Below are positions 8,463 to 17,541 of a stretch of 64,000 nucleotides of DNA, one piece after another. Where the stretch lies: NCBI GenBank assembly GCA_015060115.1, contig SUZB01000004.1, forward strand, positions 1-64,000, written 5' to 3'. How positions within the stretch are numbered: position 1 is the first letter of the stretch; each line of letters starts with the position of its first letter. Made by a program: the position numbers and the translations under genes. Source of the DNA: Rikenellaceae bacterium. GTDB lineage: Bacteria > Bacteroidota > Bacteroidia > Bacteroidales > Rikenellaceae. The notes below the pieces were generated by a model that was given only the letters and a program-made list of their open reading frames with translations, did not search any database and had not been told where the DNA came from.

Positions 8463-10982
8463 TTACCTCCCCTCATGTTGCTTTCGTAAATATTCAGCAA
8501 TGGCATCACTTGAACCAGATAAAGATGATATATATATTCCTTCAATTGTGCAAGCGGATATTACATAATAACCATCCATAGCCCACCAGTCTTCTACAGT
8601 ACCATTAGTCATATATGTTGTAGTGCCACTACCGCCGAATCCTCCACCTAAATAAAAATTATCGAGTCTAATAATTGGTACATTTGCGCCATCTTCAACC
8701 CAGCCTCCTTGACTTTCAAATTGAACATTTTTAAAAATAATTTCATCGGCTGAAATATTACGCCAAAAAATCCGACCAAGGTTGCTAGTATTACTTATTT
8801 CAAATATCTTTACTTTGAAGCCTTCGCCTTCAAAAAAATGTTGCCCTAATTCTTTCATGCAATTATCTATGAGTATATATTCAAATTCTCCACCGTTAAA
8901 ACCATTAAAGCTATATCCTGGGTCAAATCCCTGACAATTCCTTATGGTTACATTTTTCACTTTAGACCCACTCATTTGCATATCTCCGCATGACATATTG
9001 CATCCCTCAATAATTATAGATTCTATATTAGAATTATTTTTTAGATTAATCGCTTCTGTCGTAAAGTTACAGTTTCTTATTTCAATATTCTTAAGGGTCT
9101 GCAAATTTTCAAAATCTATTGAGTATTCTCGATTATACCCAAAGCTAGAGTGTGTGATTTTTATATCTGCTATGTTTGTACCTTTTGTTGTAATAGTATT
9201 TATTTTAGAATTATGTACATCAAATTTAGTAAGGTTAACACAATTTTCTATATTCAAAGAATCAAGACGATTACAGTTGCTTATCGTCAATTCTGAGAAT
9301 TTATTTTCTCTAATATCTAGTATGTTTAAATGGCTAAATCCATAAACAATAGGCGTTCCTGATAAATTATTATTGGGTAATCTAATCTCTCCCACTCTAA
9401 AATGTTCATCGTAATAATATCCACCGTAAACACCAAACCATTCTGACGCAGGCTTATTTGTACACCAATGCGTATTAGTAATCCACTGGTCACCAATAGT
9501 TTCATTATAGAATCGTACTAACAATTCATTTTCATCTGCACACAACTCTTTGGTATCGCCATAAAATATTTTTTCATCTGTAGCCAAATAAGCTCTATAA
9601 TAGTAGAAAGGTTCTGTTAGTTCAATGTTAACACTGTACTCTATATTTTCTGAAATTTTAATAGAAGAATGGGGTCCCTCAATAGTAGGCTCATACTCAG
9701 AAGTACTGTAACATATTCCCGCTTCTAATGGTTGATTTACTTTGTCCACAAAAGGAGTAAAATAAATCTTATAATCATTATTTTCCAATGTCTCATACCC
9801 TCCAGTTTCAACACCTGGCATTACAAACGACTTAACACCTGAAACATAGTACTCATTAAAGTCAGTAGAGTAATAATATGAACGATAGTAATAAACTTTT
9901 TTATCGTCTAGATAATCAAAAGAGACACTGAAAGTTCCTGAATTATTGGATTCTGCATAGCCACAATTATCTACATATAATGCCGATGGGTCTGTTGATA
10001 TATAAATTCCAACATTATCATTACTATTAATTTTATTAGAAATATATCCATTGAGTTTTACCTTACGATTTTCGTAATCTAATTCTTCAACGGAACCTGT
10101 ACTTAAACGTCCTTCTATAATTTTCTTTGCTTTTTCTCTAATTCCTTCTTCATCTGTAGTATTGTCTAGAACCTCTTGCAAACCATCATATCCTGTATTT
10201 AAGAGTATATCAACAATTTTTTGTGTTACCGTCCCTTGACCTGCAGCTGTTCCTACCGCGCCCAATAATCCAGAAGCAGCATCAAAACCATCAGTATGTG
10301 AACCGTCACTTACTAATAAATCTGTAGCACGGGCCGTTAATAGAGCACCTGAAATAAATGTTGCAGCTCCAGCAATTGCGATTGTCGCACCTACAGCTAT
10401 ATTAGCACCTGGAACTAACATTGCACAACCAACTAACATGGCTGCACCACCCTCTATCATAGTTACACCTCCGATTAAATGATTTAATAGGCATACTGCA
10501 TTTTGGGCATTAGATTGAGTATATCCAGACCTTGTTAGAGATTGATTACTCCAATAGTTTTCAATATCAACCTCTGATTCAGCATCTTTTATTTGAAAGA
10601 AAGTTTTGTCTGAGTTTATAATTAATAAATCATATTTATTACCTCTTACATTTTCTACATATACACTTTGATTATTTATATTCATGTAACTTGGAACACC
10701 CTTATCATCGAATATAATGTAGTTGTAACAATCCTGAATTTCTTCATTATCAATTAAAATCATTAATGAAGAGGGCAATCCGTTTTCTTGTGCTTTATAA
10801 CATATAGTTGTTGAATTATTAATCAGCAACTCATCATAACCATTTAACCCATCTTTAATTACTTGAAACTCTTGTTGGAGTTGGTTATTCTCTTTTTCTC
10901 CAAAAACATCTTCTAATTTGTCGCAACCAACAAACATAGCTACTGACATTAAGAATAATACTACTAAATTAAATCTCCTCAT
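8463..10982 (-). CDS. Large surface lipoprotein with glycine-rich hydrophobic segment and LRRs
   Basis: An 839-residue protein with an N-terminal lipoprotein signal ending in FVGC (Cys20), so it is probably anchored in the outer membrane. Residues ~165-215 form a long glycine/alanine-rich hydrophobic segment (GGAAMLVGCAMLVPGANIAV and onward) like the membrane-active regions of some toxins. Two Tyr-rich beta-sandwich modules follow (~300-480). At ~485 comes an LRR N-cap of the plant-like type (FYNETIGDQWITNTHW), then irregular leucine-rich repeats to the end. It lies inside the mobile element as cargo and is AT-rich. It may be an adhesin, receptor or contact-dependent factor; the sequence does not decide. 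Confidence 0.7.
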   Translation of the reverse strand: MRRFNLVVLFLMSVAMFVGCDKLEDVFGEKENNQLQQEFQVIKDGLNGYDELLINNSTTICYKAQENGLPSSLMILIDNEEIQDCYNYIIFDDKGVPSYMNINNQSVYVENVRGNKYDLLIINSDKTFFQIKDAESEVDIENYWSNQSLTRSGYTQSNAQNAVCLLNHLIGGVTMIEGGAAMLVGCAMLVPGANIAVGATIAIAGAATFISGALLTARATDLLVSDGSHTDGFDAASGLLGAVGTAAGQGTVTQKIVDILLNTGYDGLQEVLDNTTDEEGIREKAKKIIEGRLSTGSVEELDYENRKVKLNGYISNKINSNDNVGIYISTDPSALYVDNCGYAESNNSGTFSVSFDYLDDKKVYYYRSYYYSTDFNEYYVSGVKSFVMPGVETGGYETLENNDYKIYFTPFVDKVNQPLEAGICYSTSEYEPTIEGPHSSIKISENIEYSVNIELTEPFYYYRAYLATDEKIFYGDTKELCADENELLVRFYNETIGDQWITNTHWCTNKPASEWFGVYGGYYYDEHFRVGEIRLPNNNLSGTPIVYGFSHLNILDIRENKFSELTISNCNRLDSLNIENCVNLTKFDVHNSKINTITTKGTNIADIKITHSSFGYNREYSIDFENLQTLKNIEIRNCNFTTEAINLKNNSNIESIIIEGCNMSCGDMQMSGSKVKNVTIRNCQGFDPGYSFNGFNGGEFEYILIDNCMKELGQHFFEGEGFKVKIFEISNTSNLGRIFWRNISADEIIFKNVQFESQGGWVEDGANVPIIRLDNFYLGGGFGGSGTTTYMTNGTVEDWWAMDGYYVISACTIEGIYISSLSGSSDAIAEYLRKQHEGR

Positions 10983-11011
10983 TTTATTAATATATTAATA
11001 TTTACAGATTA

Positions 11012-11165
11012 AATAAAAAGCGTGAACTACAATGCCACACTCTTACTTGAAGGTCGTAGGAAACCTCGGATACAGATGTAACAATAGCAGCCCACGCTAT
11101 AGCGTGAGAACCACTATGCCATCCTTGTATCCTAATTGAAAATTTCCTACGTTTTCAAGTACAAG
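11012..11165 (-). ncRNA. Candidate structured RNA with extended hairpin and terminator
   Basis: A 116-nt imperfect hairpin spans 11045-11160: ACTTGAA pairs with TTCAAGT, CGTAGGAAA with TTTCCTACG, GGATACA with TGTATCC, GATG with CATC and ATAG with CTAT, capped by the palindrome CACGCTATAGCGTG (11093-11106). Read on the minus strand it is followed by a second hairpin (GTGTG to CACGC, 11020-11040) and TTTTT, as at the 3' end of a small RNA. The U-G pairs of this second stem only form on the minus strand. I see no clear promoter and cannot name a family; a DNA cruciform site is the alternative. Confidence 0.45.
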
Positions 11166-11234
11166 ATAAGCATAACGCTTCTTCTTTTTCTCTTATGTCT
11201 TGGATAGAGTCGCCCCTAACCAACTGCAAATTTA

Positions 11235-11282
11235 CAAAAAAGTCGTAATAATAAGCCTTGTATGGGCAAATTATTACGACTT
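11235..11282 (-). terminator. Terminator of the relaxase gene
   Basis: AAGTCGTAATAAT (11240-11252) pairs perfectly with ATTATTACGACTT (11270-11282). On the minus strand it is followed by six T. It starts 12 bases after the mob stop codon. Confidence 0.85.
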
Positions 11283-11293
11283 GGAGGTGCATT

Positions 11294-12625
11294 TTAGAGT
11301 TTCAGCCCTCGATTTTGTCGTCTGCTTGTCGGCAATCCTAATGCTTCCATAAACTCATCTTTCTTGCGTCTGAACCAAGAGTGATGCGATACACCATCGA
11401 TTCTAAGGTCAAATCTTCCCTCTTTGTCCTCTTTGAGGGAGCAGATCGCCCCATCGGCTGAAAACGATTGGTTAAACATCATTGAATAGAGTTTGCCCTT
11501 GACGGGGATTTCCTTAAAAGTACATAATGCTTTGATTAGGTTGTCGTTGAATCCCATTTTCTCGCTAAGGTATTTAATCATCGGCATCAATTTCTCCACA
11601 TACGGGAAGTAATGCAGAATTTTGTCGATATACTCCGATTGTTTATGATGTTCCGCTTCGTATGATTGCTTGACCTCCTGTATCTGCTTTTGGTGTTCCA
11701 CCTCCATTTGCTTGATATTGGATTGCAGTTTCTCGATGGTCTCGTCTCGGATTGCTATCTCGTCCCGCAAATCTTCGTTCTTGCGTTCCAATGACTTCAT
11801 CTTACCGCTACCGAAAAGAGAACTGACACCGCTTGCAAGTGCTGTGGCTGCATCGGTGGCTACGCTTTTGAGCCTGTCGGTGCGTATCTCCGATTTCACC
11901 TGTTTGAGTTCTTGTTCGGCTTCGGCTTTCTGTTCTTGCAGTCGCTTGGATTTCAGTTCAAGAGTATCGTTCATCTTCTTCAATTCCCGATAATATTGCG
12001 TGGTGGTAGTGTGCCGAGCTTCGGATCCACGAACACCACGCTGCAATCCGTACTTTGCCATTACCTCAGCATATCCATCGTGATATGAAATCAGTGTTTG
12101 GCGGTTAAACAAGTCATCGGCACACAAGCGGACTGCATTTGCTTTCTTGCGGTATTTGCGTTTACCGTTGGCTTGCTCTTTCTTGGCTTTACGGCGTTCT
12201 CCCGTTACGATGGGTACAACCGATGCGTGGATATGTGGCGTTTTCTCGTCCATATGAAGATGAGCCGAAACCACATTCTCCCAACCGAATGTATCGTACA
12301 GGTATCGTATGCTGTCTTGACACCATTCACCGAGTTTGCCATTTTTGTAAATAGCCATCATATCCTCGTGTGTTCCCGACATTACGATACGGACAACTCT
12401 CACTTGGTCGTTGGTTATCTTCCGCTTGATACCTGCTGTTTTCAGTCGGTAGGCGATTGCTTCGTCCCTGCCATTCACTCCATCGGGATATGTAACCAAC
12501 GCCATATTAAGATGCGTTCTTGTCGGGTCGGCATTGTGCGGTATTACTTTTCTCTCTATGTGGTCGGATTGTGTGGCATCCGATGTGCCTTTTGCTTTCT
12601 TTACATCAAATGTGAAATTTCCCAT
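11294..12625 (-). CDS. MobV-family relaxase
   Basis: A 443-residue mobilization protein that would nick one strand at oriT and pilot it through a helper conjugation apparatus. The MobV (Pre/Mob) domain fills about residues 30-215, with the metal-binding motif HLHMDEKTPHIH at 122-133. The conserved start region THLNMALVTYPDG is near 37-49. Residues ~215-330 form a long charged coiled coil with a short hydrophobic patch, and a C-terminal domain of ~100 residues follows. An inverted-repeat cluster directly upstream is the expected oriT position. There are no conjugation genes in the window, so the element should depend on a co-resident conjugative element. Confidence 0.92.
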   Translation of the reverse strand: MGNFTFDVKKAKGTSDATQSDHIERKVIPHNADPTRTHLNMALVTYPDGVNGRDEAIAYRLKTAGIKRKITNDQVRVVRIVMSGTHEDMMAIYKNGKLGEWCQDSIRYLYDTFGWENVVSAHLHMDEKTPHIHASVVPIVTGERRKAKKEQANGKRKYRKKANAVRLCADDLFNRQTLISYHDGYAEVMAKYGLQRGVRGSEARHTTTTQYYRELKKMNDTLELKSKRLQEQKAEAEQELKQVKSEIRTDRLKSVATDAATALASGVSSLFGSGKMKSLERKNEDLRDEIAIRDETIEKLQSNIKQMEVEHQKQIQEVKQSYEAEHHKQSEYIDKILHYFPYVEKLMPMIKYLSEKMGFNDNLIKALCTFKEIPVKGKLYSMMFNQSFSADGAICSLKEDKEGRFDLRIDGVSHHSWFRRKKDEFMEALGLPTSRRQNRGLKL

Positions 12626-12691
12626 ATTGCTTGATTTAGTGGTTTAACATGATTGATTTTTGGTTGCTCTCTGCATTGGCTCGCAGGGTTT

Positions 12692-12770
12692 CCAAAGGGC
12701 TTTCCCTTTGGCTCGATAGGGAGTTTTTAGCGTTACGATAGTAATGCGTTAAGAAAACGCCCTATTGAGC
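12692..12770. other. Candidate oriT: nested inverted repeats upstream of mob
   Basis: Three inverted repeats lie between the relaxase and primase genes: CCAAAGGG/CCCTTTGG (12692-12711), an 11-bp pair GCTCGATAGGG/CCCTATTGAGC (12711-12721 and 12760-12770, one G-T) and, inside it, GCGTTAC/GTAATGC with one mismatch over GATA. MobV systems keep oriT next to the mob gene start. The nick site cannot be set from sequence alone. Confidence 0.5.
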
Positions 12771-12814
12771 TATGGTATTTTTGCTAAATACCTTTGGGAA
12801 AGCGAGCGTGCCGA

Positions 12815-13780
12815 TTATAGACCCAATCCCTTTTTCTTCTTTTGTGGTGGATTATGCATCCGCCTTGTGGATTGGACTTGCGATTTTTTCTCTGCTTGTT
12901 TTGCTTGGTTTCGGTGGCATAGATAGTCATTCAAATCCTTATGACCTGCGTAGTGATGCGACATATCTTGAAGCCTGTTTCCGAATAACCTTTTCAGATT
13001 CTCATAGGCTCTTTGCCCTGCTTGGTCATTGTCAAGGAAGCAACCGATTCGGGTGTATGGGCGTAATAGTTGCTCCGCTTTCGAGAGGTTGGTAACGGAG
13101 TTCAGCACCATATAATCCTGCTCGTTTGTGCGTGGCTCTTCGGGATTATTGTTCACTCGTATTGTGAGGAACGAGAGATAATCCATAAAGCCCTCGAAGA
13201 GATAACACACATCTCGTTGCTCACCCGGCTGTCGGATATGGGTAATATCTTTGGGAGCAAGGCAACCTTTGAAATAGCGGTTGCGAAGTTCATAGCCACC
13301 ATAGATATTCGGGAAACCAACAACAAAGTAGGTTTTACCCTCATACTCGTATCTCAACTCTTTACACTCTCTTTTGGCGAGTTCGATGTTTATTCCTCGC
13401 CCTCGCAGGTAGTCGATGAGGGCAGGAGAAGATAACTCGCCAACCTGTATGCCTTGAAAGCTGCTGTTGTGAGTTTTCTGCTCACCAAAAGAAAAGGATG
13501 CCGGGCGAATGTAGGGAGTTCGCTCCGCTATGCGTTCCAACAGATAAGCTACATTCTCGCTGTGGTAGAGTTCCGCTGCCAATGCGATGATGTTACCACC
13601 CTTGCCGATACCGAAGTCATACCATTGGTTGAGTTCGGTGTTTACCTTGAACGAAGCATCGGTTTCGTTCCTCAGTGGTGATTTATACCATAGGCTTTTA
13701 CCTTGTTGCTTAATAGGTGTATAGCCTAAACTTTGCAGATAGTCTGCCAACTTGATTTGTTTTGCGTCTTGGATTGTCAT
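12815..13780 (-). CDS. CHC2/Toprim primase of the mobilizable element
   Basis: A 321-residue DnaG-like primase. The N-terminal ~75 residues follow the CHC2 finger pattern (SLWYKSPLRNETDASFKV, WYDFGIGKGGN), but the usual Cys/His ligands are lost, as is common in such element-encoded primases. The Toprim part follows, with LFEGFMDYLSFL (Glu for catalysis) and GCFLDNDQAG (the D-x-D metal site). A basic tail ends the protein. It would prime the complementary strand during transfer or replication. It lies downstream of the helicase gene, separated by a repeat-rich 250-bp spacer. Confidence 0.85.
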   Translation of the reverse strand: MTIQDAKQIKLADYLQSLGYTPIKQQGKSLWYKSPLRNETDASFKVNTELNQWYDFGIGKGGNIIALAAELYHSENVAYLLERIAERTPYIRPASFSFGEQKTHNSSFQGIQVGELSSPALIDYLRGRGINIELAKRECKELRYEYEGKTYFVVGFPNIYGGYELRNRYFKGCLAPKDITHIRQPGEQRDVCYLFEGFMDYLSFLTIRVNNNPEEPRTNEQDYMVLNSVTNLSKAEQLLRPYTRIGCFLDNDQAGQRAYENLKRLFGNRLQDMSHHYAGHKDLNDYLCHRNQAKQAEKKSQVQSTRRMHNPPQKKKKGLGL

Positions 13781-13863
13781 ATTACATACGGTTTTAGGGT
13801 TGATGAAAATTTGTTGATTTGATGAATCGTTGATGTAATATGCTTATATACAGACTTGTAACA

Positions 13864-13966
13864 GCTCAACATATTCTCAACAAACCACTCACCAAAAGAG
13901 AAATCTACAATTTGGTGTGTGCTGTATCTCAACTTCTCTTTTGGCTTGTTGAGATTTTGTTGAGAG
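13864..13966. repeat. Symmetrical repeat cluster, candidate replication origin or operator
   Basis: Two CTCAACA words 11 bases apart (13865, 13876) face two TTGTTGAG words 11 bases apart (13946, 13957). Between them CCAAAAGAGAA (13892-13902) pairs with TTCTCTTTTGG (13934-13944). The paired, evenly spaced words look like binding sites for a protein that contacts one face of DNA. The place between helicase and primase genes suits an origin or an autoregulated operator. Confidence 0.5.
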
Positions 13967-14030
13967 TGTATATTGTTTATTGTCAGTGTGTTTATACTCA
14001 TATTCAACAATTCAACAGAAAATGGTAGTG

Positions 14031-15272
14031 TTACAGGGATTCGAGTTGCTCCCTTGTGATGGTGTAGTAGCGTCCCACTCTCCTTATCGGCTCATAGTGG
14101 CAACTTTGATTGTAGTTGCCTTGATAGGTGGTGTAGGTAAGTCCGTTGGGTGCAGGTGTCAGTTTCCAACACTCTTGCACCACTTTACGCACTTGATGTT
14201 TCTCTACCTTTACCTGCGAGTGCATCAACAGCACAATAAGGTCGTTAAGGCAGAATGAAACGCTATCCACATTCATAGTTGCCATAATGTCGAGCAGCAG
14301 CTCCGACATTTCAATCTCCAATCGGTTACGGTTGCTGCGGATAATCCTCTGCAATGCTTCGGTATGCAGCAATGAGGGATTGAACCACATTCGGCTCTCC
14401 CTATCGGTGGATAACTTTCGATTGGTGAGGAAATGGAGAAATGCGGGTATCTCCGCTTTCAAGCGTTGCAGGAAGTTGGTATCATCGGACTGCAAGCGGT
14501 TTATCTTGCGTACCCAATAGCGTGTTTCCCCTGCATCGATGATTACGGGCAGATACTCGTTGTTGGAGCATAGCACGAATTTGGCAAAGAACGCTATTTC
14601 ATCACGGTCTTTGCCTTTGGCTTCCACCTTGTAGGATAGTGTGGTACTCAGATTCTTCAATCGTTCGCTGTCCTCCCTGCGGTTGAGCAGCACCTCATCG
14701 ACCATAATAAGGAGTTTGCCAGCCCAATCGGAATTGAATTGACTGCGGAAATCCTCGTTGGTGTTGAATGTTACATTGTTCTGAAAGAGGGCTTTCAGAA
14801 AATTAAGGAATGTACTCTTGCCTGTATTGCGTTCCTCCGATACCAATAACAGGATTGGCAACTTCTGAACGGGTTGCAGGTAGAGCAGTTGCAGATAGTC
14901 CATTCCCAACTCGTATTGCTCACCGAAGATATGCTCTACCAATGAACGGATAGAGGGGAAATCACCCTCTTGCGGTTGGTGGTCTATCGGCTCATAGAGG
15001 TTAAGGAACTTGCCGATTACAGGGCGATAGCCGATGTGTTCGGGTACAGTACAAAATCCGTCATACTTGGGAACACTGCCGATGTAGTCCTTGCCATAGT
15101 CTTGGCGGAGCGTTTCATTGTTCCAGGGGATACGCTTCTTTACATATCCACCGTTCAGTCTCGGCTGCTCCACAATCTTGTAGAGCGTTGTTCCCACTCG
15201 GATAAATTCTTCTTTTGCCATACTGCCATCTGATGGCGGTTTATGGCTTGATGTTACTTTGTTAGCTTCCAT
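14031..15272 (-). CDS. SF3-like helicase / primase-helicase protein
   Basis: A 413-residue D5-like/SF3-type ATPase of the kind fused or linked to primases on Bacteroidales elements. The Walker A motif is SEERNTGKSTF (about 145-155), Walker B is KLLIMVDEV (about 185-193), and the sensor region is KFVLCSNNEYLPVII. The C-terminal ~120 residues resemble a winged helix. It would unwind DNA at the element's origin together with the primase. The start is the ATG at 15272; two codons upstream a TTG also fits but is less likely. Its ORF ends just upstream of the repeat cluster. Confidence 0.8.
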   Translation of the reverse strand: MEANKVTSSHKPPSDGSMAKEEFIRVGTTLYKIVEQPRLNGGYVKKRIPWNNETLRQDYGKDYIGSVPKYDGFCTVPEHIGYRPVIGKFLNLYEPIDHQPQEGDFPSIRSLVEHIFGEQYELGMDYLQLLYLQPVQKLPILLLVSEERNTGKSTFLNFLKALFQNNVTFNTNEDFRSQFNSDWAGKLLIMVDEVLLNRREDSERLKNLSTTLSYKVEAKGKDRDEIAFFAKFVLCSNNEYLPVIIDAGETRYWVRKINRLQSDDTNFLQRLKAEIPAFLHFLTNRKLSTDRESRMWFNPSLLHTEALQRIIRSNRNRLEIEMSELLLDIMATMNVDSVSFCLNDLIVLLMHSQVKVEKHQVRKVVQECWKLTPAPNGLTYTTYQGNYNQSCHYEPIRRVGRYYTITREQLESL

Positions 15273-15409
15273 TTTCAAATGCTTTTAAGTTCAAAAAATG
15301 TCAGCTACAAAAATATAAGTGATTGACGGATAAGTTACGACGCAAATCATAGCAGAATAGTGAATAAAGTACTATAGGGATTGGAATTTGAGGGGTGCAT
15401 AAACAAAGC

Positions 15410-15446
15410 AAGTCCGAAAACAGGTCAAAAACCTATCTTCGGACTT
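15410..15446. terminator. Hairpin between RhuM-like and helicase genes
   Basis: AAGTCCGAA (15410-15418) pairs with TTCGGACTT (15438-15446), with an inner AGGT/ACCT pair. Located after the RhuM-like stop and before the helicase start, it may be a terminator or attenuator; a long T run is absent. Confidence 0.45.
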
Positions 15447-15479
15447 ACCTTGACTGACTAATCAGCCGATATGCTGATA

Positions 15480-15842
15480 TTACGACATACCTATTGGAGA
15501 GTTGGCAAGCGAAAAGAGATAACATACTTTCTCTTTTCGTCCGCATATTCTCTTTAACACCTCACTGCGTATCTTCTCTGCACCGTATGAATGGATGCGG
15601 AACGCAAGAGCTATAATCATATCCATATTGTAGAGGGTAGCCCAATAGGTATATGGTATTACTTCGCAATGTTGAGTGTGTTCTGCTATCACTCCGCTTT
15701 TGTGTATAGCTCGGATTGCAGCCTTTAGTATGGGTGCTGCCACATCGAACAGCACCACAAGTTCCGCAAATGACATCCAAACATCGCCATCGGGTATGTT
15801 CACATTGCCCGATTCGCTGATTGTTATAATTGCTCGTTCCAT
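15480..15842 (-). CDS. RhuM-like small mobile-element protein
   Basis: A 120-residue protein resembling the N-terminal part of RhuM-like proteins: a short beta hairpin (ERAIITISESGNVNIPDGDV), then VWMSFAELVVLFDVAAPILK in the place of a helix-turn-helix, and a Y-W-ALYNMDMIIALAFRIHS segment. Small homologues occur next to integrases in Bacteroidales elements; their role is unknown, DNA binding being likely. It follows the integrase gene with only three bases between, so the two form an operon. Confidence 0.6.
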   Translation of the reverse strand: MERAIITISESGNVNIPDGDVWMSFAELVVLFDVAAPILKAAIRAIHKSGVIAEHTQHCEVIPYTYWATLYNMDMIIALAFRIHSYGAEKIRSEVLKRICGRKEKVCYLFSLANSPIGMS

Positions 15843-15845
15843 ACC

Positions 15846-17066
15846 TTATGCCATTGTGGTGTTACCGAATGATTGATTAAGTTGGTTGCCGAACATCGTT
15901 AAATCCTTGTCGATTTTCTCGGTGGTAATCTTCGCATATAGCTGTGTTGTAACGATGTTCGTATGTCCCAAAACTCTACTTACACTCTCGATTGGCATAC
16001 CTTTACTGAGGGCAAGGGTCGCAAATCCATGTCTTGAGCAATGGAATGAAATGTCCTTGTCGATTCCACACTCTTTTATCATCTTTTTCAATGGTTTACA
16101 GATACTCCAATAGTTCAAATTGGGGAATACGAGTTTGTTCTCTTGGAATGGCTCGTATCGCTTGATAATCTGCAACGGAATATCCAACAACTTAACTTGG
16201 AACGGTATTTTGGTTTTGTGTCGCTTGGATAATATCCATTTCTCACCGTTTATCTCTACAATATCATCGGTGGTCAGTTCCTTAATATCCACGAATGACA
16301 AGGCTGTAAAACTTGCAAACACAAACAGGTCTCGGATATATGCCAACTTGCTATCCGTAAAATCGTGTGTCATCACCGCTTTTAATTCATCTTCGGTCAG
16401 AAACTCCCTCTCCTTAACATTGGGGCTTATGTGAAATTGAGCAAATGGGTTTCTCGGCATCAATCCGTTGTAATGGGCACGCATAACAACACCCTTGAGC
16501 CACATACAATTTGCCCAGATACTGCCATTCTGCAAACCTCTGTCTGTTGCGAGGAATACCGCAAACTCCTTGATAAAGTCGGGAGTCAGCTCAATCATAG
16601 ACATATCGTTACGCTTGTAATTCGCCTTGATGAATGCTGCAACATGGTTTCTTGCCCGTACTCTTGACATATAAGTTGCTATCACTCGGTCTGTACCTAC
16701 ACGTTTCTTGAATGTGGCATTATCCTTATCAAATGCGCCGAGCAGTGTTTCATATTCTGTTCCGATGCCTTGATAGGCATTGCGTACCATTTCGGCAGTT
16801 ACATAGGCTTCTCTATCCGACAGGCGTTGATAGTGTTTGATGATTTGAGCCTTGATATTATCCAAAGCAAGATTGATTTCTCTTGCTTCCTTGCTCTTAC
16901 CTTTGGCTCTGTTGCCTTTTACATCCCAAAGCTCTTTTGCAATGGTACGCTTACAACTGAATTGGGCTACTGAGCCGTTGATTGTCACTCGTCCCATAAT
17001 GGGGACAATACCGTTTTTCTCCTTGCTTGCGTTCACGTAGAACAGCACCTTAAATGTACTTCGCAT
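15846..17066 (-). CDS. Tyrosine recombinase (integrase)
   Basis: A 406-residue phage-type integrase with an N-terminal arm-binding domain (FKVLFYVNASKEKNG, VPIMGRVTINGS), a SAM-like core-binding domain (~100-200) and a C-terminal catalytic domain. Catalytic residues visible are the lysine in LSKRHKTK, H-x-x-R in HCSRHGFATL, His in LGHTNIV and the Tyr nucleophile in TTQLYAKI. The first arginine is replaced: the motif reads FTALSFVDIKEL with Ser, as in the IntDOT group of Bacteroides integrases. The start is set at the ATG at 17066; upstream codons in frame lack homologous content. It would integrate and excise the element. Confidence 0.92.
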   Translation of the reverse strand: MRSTFKVLFYVNASKEKNGIVPIMGRVTINGSVAQFSCKRTIAKELWDVKGNRAKGKSKEAREINLALDNIKAQIIKHYQRLSDREAYVTAEMVRNAYQGIGTEYETLLGAFDKDNATFKKRVGTDRVIATYMSRVRARNHVAAFIKANYKRNDMSMIELTPDFIKEFAVFLATDRGLQNGSIWANCMWLKGVVMRAHYNGLMPRNPFAQFHISPNVKEREFLTEDELKAVMTHDFTDSKLAYIRDLFVFASFTALSFVDIKELTTDDIVEINGEKWILSKRHKTKIPFQVKLLDIPLQIIKRYEPFQENKLVFPNLNYWSICKPLKKMIKECGIDKDISFHCSRHGFATLALSKGMPIESVSRVLGHTNIVTTQLYAKITTEKIDKDLTMFGNQLNQSFGNTTMA

Positions 17067-17178
17067 AATCCAATCTTTTTTGGTTACAAAATTAGTTGTC
17101 AGCGAGTTATACATTGATACGCAATATGATGCAGAACTATGAAACGTGACGACACAAAGAAAAATCTTACTCGTTTTC

Positions 17179-17207
17179 GGGTAACGATTAGGCAACCGTT
17201 CTATTTC
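17179..17207. repeat. Right copy of the direct repeat, candidate attachment/arm site
   Basis: GGGTAACGATTAGGCAACCG followed by TTCTATTTC, matching 8259-8288 in the same orientation. It lies 113 bases upstream of the integrase start. A weaker match to the next left-hand bases (CGTATTTC, then GAG) occurs again at 17237-17255. Confidence 0.45.
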
Positions 17208-17515
17208 ATTACCTTGCGTTTCTTTGCTAAATTGCCATTTCCCGTATTTCCGAGATTTTCAGCGTAATGCGTTTATTATCAGTGCAAGATGCACTATTAT
17301 TCCGATTTCGGTTGATTATTCCAGCGTTTATTCGTAAATTTGTCGTAAGCAACTGTAGTTCTGAAGTTTGTATGGCAAAAGTCGGACCCAAAAACGACAC
17401 CCTGAAACAACCCAAGTGTCCCTCGAATTGGGAGTATAGTACTGGGCAAAGGCAATTGCTTGATATACAGAGCGGAGAGCAGATGGACAGACTCTCGTTT
17501 TCCGCTCAAACAAAG

Positions 17516-17541
17516 AAAAGCAGTCCTAACGGGTTGCTTTT
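17516..17541. terminator. Intrinsic terminator
   Basis: AAAAGCAGTCC (17516-17526) pairs with GGGTTGCTTTT (17531-17541) with two G-T pairs over a TAAC loop, flanked by A and T runs. It separates the mobile element from the pRiA4b-like gene. Confidence 0.65.

Noticed and set aside
11012..11165. Retron msr/msd locus
   Set aside because: A reverse transcriptase gene would be needed nearby; none is seen in the window.
12098..12634. 178-residue plus-strand ORF
   Set aside because: Antisense to the relaxase gene, whose motifs are clear.
13777..14010. 77-residue minus-strand ORF upstream of the primase
   Set aside because: It lies within the symmetric repeat cluster, overlaps the primase start and has no protein-like conservation pattern.
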